In this document: positions 4,902-7,575 of the stretch, piece by piece
How the letters are laid out: the number at the start of each line of letters is the position of its first letter
How positions within the stretch are numbered: position 1 is the stretch's first letter
Assembly (NCBI GenBank): GCA_002772455.1
Contig: PCSQ01000010.1
Coordinates: forward strand, 1 to 7,575
Direction: 5' to 3'
Origin: Candidatus Beckwithbacteria bacterium CG23_combo_of_CG06-09_8_20_14_all_47_9
GTDB taxonomy: Bacteria > Patescibacteriota > Microgenomatia > UBA1400 > CG1-02-47-37
Length of the DNA: 7,575 nt
Translations under genes and position numbers: made by a program
The notes under the pieces: model-generated
Seen by the model: only the letters and a program-made list of their open reading frames with translations
Told to the model about the DNA's origin: nothing
Database searches by the model: none

Positions 4902-6350
4902 TTATTTGATGTGATTGCGGCGGTAACGAAAACAATAAAACAAAACCGATGATAAAGTAAATAAAGAAATAATTTTGGCCCAACGCCGTAAGGGTGTATC
5001 CGTAAAATTTGTCTCAATTTTAGCCCCGGCGGACGGAGTCGCAAATTCAATCAAGCCATTAGCCGATGGCCAAATCGGTACCGCCTGCCCGTCGATTTTT
5101 ACCTCCCAGCCGGGATAGTAAAGGGTGTTTAACTGACCGGGTGGCGGTGGCGGCAGCCGATCAAAGTCAACTGATTTTACCCAAATTGGTAAATGTTCGT
5201 TCCAACCGGTGGCGACACCGGTATAGTTATCAAAAAATTCCTGATCGTAAACCCGGGTATCATTAATCCGCATATGGTTGCGGTTGCCGTAAAGCGCTAA
5301 CGCGATCAGTAATACGTAAAAAGTAATCCGTAATAAGTAATTCTTAATTAATTTCACTGCCGTGCTGCCGATCAACGCACTGGTAAATACTGCCAGGGCT
5401 AAAAATCGCCACGGAGTGGACACACTCTGTAACGGCGTCGGCCAGTCCCAGATAAATTGGGACGGCGTCAGCATTAAACCAATGCTAATGCTAAAAACCA
5501 GCAAATACTGCCAAGTTTTCCGCCAAAAAATTAATCCCAATCCCACTGCCAGCCATTGAGCAATTCCTACCTGCTGTGACAACGGATTTTTACCCCAACC
5601 GGGAGCGTTCGTCCCCCATTTAGAATAGAGCAAGCGGGAAAACGGCACAAAATCGTTTTGATACTGATGGCTGACAAAGTCCTTAAAATGAGTATAGGGC
5701 AGTTCCAAATTTGCGGGTAAAAAATACCAGGCTGATAATCCAAAGGCTAAAATTATTGCCGCAAAAAATCGACGCCATTGCCGAATATTTTGAAAAAAGA
5801 TTAATCCCAGCAAAGGGGCAAAAATTACCAGTTTACCCGGATGTGACAAAATCCATAAGGCTAAAAATATGCCTGCCACTAGCCACCGCTGCCGCTTTAT
5901 AGCCCAAAAAAACCAAGGGATAAAAGCAAAGGCGACAACTACTCCTAAAGAACCGGTAATAAAAATCTTCACAAACAGGTACGGCGCAAACCCCCACAAA
6001 ACCGCTCCCAAAAAACCGGCTAGATAATACATGCCGGCAAGTGAAATTAAATAGGCCGAGATTAAAACTAATTTAAGGCTGACGGCCAGACTAAAGCCAA
6101 ACAAGTGAAATCCTTCGGCTGCAAAATACGGCAGCGGATAGGCAAAAATAAACACCGGGTAGCCCCGGCCGGCGTATAAGTCCGGCGCCCATTGAGGCGG
6201 GATTTGGCCGTCTTTTAAAACCTTATCAAACTGCTGTAAACGAACAATATGGGCTTGAGCATCATGACCGTCATAAAAGTTTGGACCCCAAAAAGTCCGC
6301 ATCGCCAACAAACCCAACAGCAACAAAATAACCAATTTTAACTTCCCCAT
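4902..6350 (-). CDS. PTPS-related polytopic membrane protein (PF10131-like, GT-C-type)
   Basis: This 482-residue protein has the N-terminal signature of the '6-pyruvoyl-tetrahydropterin synthase related' membrane family: a signal-anchor (residues 4-18), GHDAQAHIVR (28-37), then DGQIPPQWAPDLYAGRGYP (47-65) and PLPYF (72-76). Despite the name these are not pterin enzymes; the GHDxxxH loop sits where GT-C transferases keep their acidic catalytic loop. About ten membrane segments follow. The extracytoplasmic C-terminal part holds the typical YYPGWEVKIDG motif and ends with a last membrane helix and a basic tail (RYRRNHIK). A run of five prolines stands just before the YYPGW motif, where relatives usually have more beta-strand sequence. 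The ATG at 6350 overlaps the upstream gene by 13 bases. The function is likely surface glycosylation, with substrate unknown. Confidence 0.78.
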   Translation of the reverse strand: MGKLKLVILLLLGLLAMRTFWGPNFYDGHDAQAHIVRLQQFDKVLKDGQIPPQWAPDLYAGRGYPVFIFAYPLPYFAAEGFHLFGFSLAVSLKLVLISAYLISLAGMYYLAGFLGAVLWGFAPYLFVKIFITGSLGVVVAFAFIPWFFWAIKRQRWLVAGIFLALWILSHPGKLVIFAPLLGLIFFQNIRQWRRFFAAIILAFGLSAWYFLPANLELPYTHFKDFVSHQYQNDFVPFSRLLYSKWGTNAPGWGKNPLSQQVGIAQWLAVGLGLIFWRKTWQYLLVFSISIGLMLTPSQFIWDWPTPLQSVSTPWRFLALAVFTSALIGSTAVKLIKNYLLRITFYVLLIALALYGNRNHMRINDTRVYDQEFFDNYTGVATGWNEHLPIWVKSVDFDRLPPPPPGQLNTLYYPGWEVKIDGQAVPIWPSANGLIEFATPSAGAKIETNFTDTPLRRWAKIISLFTLSSVLFYCFRYRRNHIK

Positions 6351-7575
6351 ACCCAGCCAAAGTATTGATAGAGGCTAAAAAGACCGATTAAATTTAATCC
6401 AACCGCACCGGCAACTAAATATCCGGGTTTAACCCAACGGCTCAACCCCCAAACAAATAAAATCATTTGGGCAGCAATGGCTGGGTAAAAATACCGTCCC
6501 TGAATCCCATACAATTGGCCGGTTTGGCTAAAAACCAAAAAGTCATTAGCAATCACCACCCCGGCCTGAATGAGGACTGCCAAAACCAACCACTTCGCTT
6601 TTGGCCAAACTTGAATTAAACCAAAAAAACTCAACAAGGTCAGAATTTTTAAACCGGGATAAACTCCAATCGGCATAGTTTTTTCCAGCCAGCCAAACAC
6701 TCCCCAATACCAGGCAAAAATCTGGTGATAATGGACCCGAATAAATATCTGTACATATTCAATGGTCTTGTAAAATATTTGTCCATTCGACAGTAACTGA
6801 ATTAACTGATTGGCGTAATCAGCATAATCTTTTAAAGGTACAACGTATAAATACCGGTCCAGCCATGAATATTGGCCGCGGACCACCTGATTAATAACCG
6901 GATTCAACCAAATAAAGCCGATAAAACTTAGCACCAGCGAACCGATAATAATAATCCTTGGCTTTTTAGGTAAACAAAACGGCAGCAGCAACCACAAAAA
7001 AATCAAATCCGGCTTAATCAAAATTCCGACCAAAGCGGTCAATAACAGCCAGATAATTTTCCCTTTATTAACCGCCAAATAAATAAACAAGGTTGCAGCC
7101 AATACCCCTAAAGCTTCATAGGAAACACCGTTTAAAATAAAACTAAAACCCGGATGAAAACTGACTCCGGCGGCGGCGGCTAAGCTTAGCCAGGATTTTT
7201 TAGTTAATTTAATACTGATTAAATACACCAGCCAAATTGTGATTAACTGGCAGATTAAAGAAAAAAATCTGACGCTGAAAAACTGCCATAAAAACGACTG
7301 ATTGGCAAGTAACCGGTAAATTTGGGCGGCGGCAGAATAATATAATCCCGGCCGCTTGAGCGAGGTTAAATAAGGATTAACGATAAATTCTTTTTTAGCT
7401 TCCGGGTTAATTGATTTAATTTTTCCCAGCCAATTTTTCGGATATCCCTGCCAAACCGGATGTTCGATTTTCCAGTTAAAATTAACAATTTGGCTGACAG
7501 AAAAAAGTTCTTGCGAAGTCACTACCTCCCGGCGGGGATGCGGCCGGCGGTTTTCCTCAGCTAAAAATTGCACAT
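6338..7575 (-). CDS. DUF2142-like polytopic membrane protein, 5' end outside the window
   Basis: The frame is open to the right edge. The first full codon is GTG at 7573, but it is probably an internal Val: the sequence QFLAEENRRPHPRREVVTSQEL looks like the loop that follows the first helix and an acidic PDE-type motif in DUF2142/GT-C proteins, and both of these would lie beyond the window. HPVWQGYPKNW and YLTSLKRPGLYYSAAAQIY follow; the latter fits the RPPLYY-type loop of GT-C families. Around nine hydrophobic segments run to the end (GWVWGS). The stop TAA lies 13 bases inside the next gene, indicating coupled translation. The role is presumably export-side glycan synthesis or sugar transfer. 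The DUF2142 label is a resemblance call. Confidence 0.6.
   Translation of the reverse strand, partial: VQFLAEENRRPHPRREVVTSQELFSVSQIVNFNWKIEHPVWQGYPKNWLGKIKSINPEAKKEFIVNPYLTSLKRPGLYYSAAAQIYRLLANQSFLWQFFSVRFFSLICQLITIWLVYLISIKLTKKSWLSLAAAAGVSFHPGFSFILNGVSYEALGVLAATLFIYLAVNKGKIIWLLLTALVGILIKPDLIFLWLLLPFCLPKKPRIIIIGSLVLSFIGFIWLNPVINQVVRGQYSWLDRYLYVVPLKDYADYANQLIQLLSNGQIFYKTIEYVQIFIRVHYHQIFAWYWGVFGWLEKTMPIGVYPGLKILTLLSFFGLIQVWPKAKWLVLAVLIQAGVVIANDFLVFSQTGQLYGIQGRYFYPAIAAQMILFVWGLSRWVKPGYLVAGAVGLNLIGLFSLYQYFGWVWGS

Noticed and set aside
4902..6350. A pterin biosynthesis enzyme, suggested by the PTPS family name
   Set aside because: The protein is polytopic membrane-embedded with GT-C-like layout and has no resemblance to the soluble QueD/PTPS fold; the name is historical.
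7571..7573. GTG at 7573 as the true start of the DUF2142-like protein
   Set aside because: The sequence after it matches the interior of the family, lacks the first helix, and the frame is open to the window edge.
1..7575. CRISPR arrays, tRNA or rRNA genes, transposase genes or terminal inverted repeats
   Set aside because: No regularly spaced repeats, no cloverleaf-like sequence and no transposase motifs were seen by reading the window.

Overview
The window reads as a piece of a small, compact bacterial genome. It most resembles the Candidate Phyla Radiation (Patescibacteria, perhaps Microgenomates-like), though no taxonomic marker is present, so this is inference. The reasons are the tight gene packing on one strand with overlapping start and stop codons, the near absence of Shine-Dalgarno sequences, the crowding of large GT-C-type membrane proteins, and a NYN/LabA-type RNase-like protein and a HepT/MntA pair of kinds common in such genomes. 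TGA is used as a stop in two ATGA start/stop overlaps, which argues against the TGA=Gly code of Gracilibacteria and Absconditabacteria.

Every protein gene lies on the minus strand, so the transcription order is from high to low coordinates. Two polytopic membrane proteins come first: a 5'-truncated DUF2142-like protein (6338-7575) and a PTPS-related (Pfam PF10131-like) protein (4902-6350), which overlap by 13 bases. A 52-base gap follows. It holds a strong extended -10 promoter for the next block: mntA (nucleotidyltransferase antitoxin), hepT (HEPN RNase toxin), a GT2 polyprenyl-phosphate-sugar-synthase-like glycosyltransferase, and an N-terminally truncated NYN-domain protein. The first three genes overlap, and the fourth starts 5 bases after the third.

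A 100-base non-coding stretch (3054-3153) is the most structured part of the window. It carries a perfect inverted repeat, -10 elements on both strands, a near-consensus plus-strand promoter, a hairpin starting at the predicted start site, and a strong plus-strand rho-independent terminator. Together these look like a minimal gene for a 50-60 nt RNA on the plus strand, pointing into the 3' end of the NYN gene. Beyond it lies a second minus-strand operon: a hexapeptide-repeat acyltransferase (2520-3053) and two GT-C glycosyltransferases (1165-2523, and 1-1168 which runs off the window), each joined by an ATGA overlap.

The likely overall theme is cell-surface glycan or glycoprotein assembly. 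The GT2 enzyme would make polyprenyl-phosphate sugar on the cytoplasmic face, the GT-C proteins would use it on the outer face, and the acyltransferase would decorate the sugar. The toxin-antitoxin pair and the NYN remnant are an intrusion of RNA-targeting proteins into this pathway, and the GT2 gene is translationally tied to the toxin.
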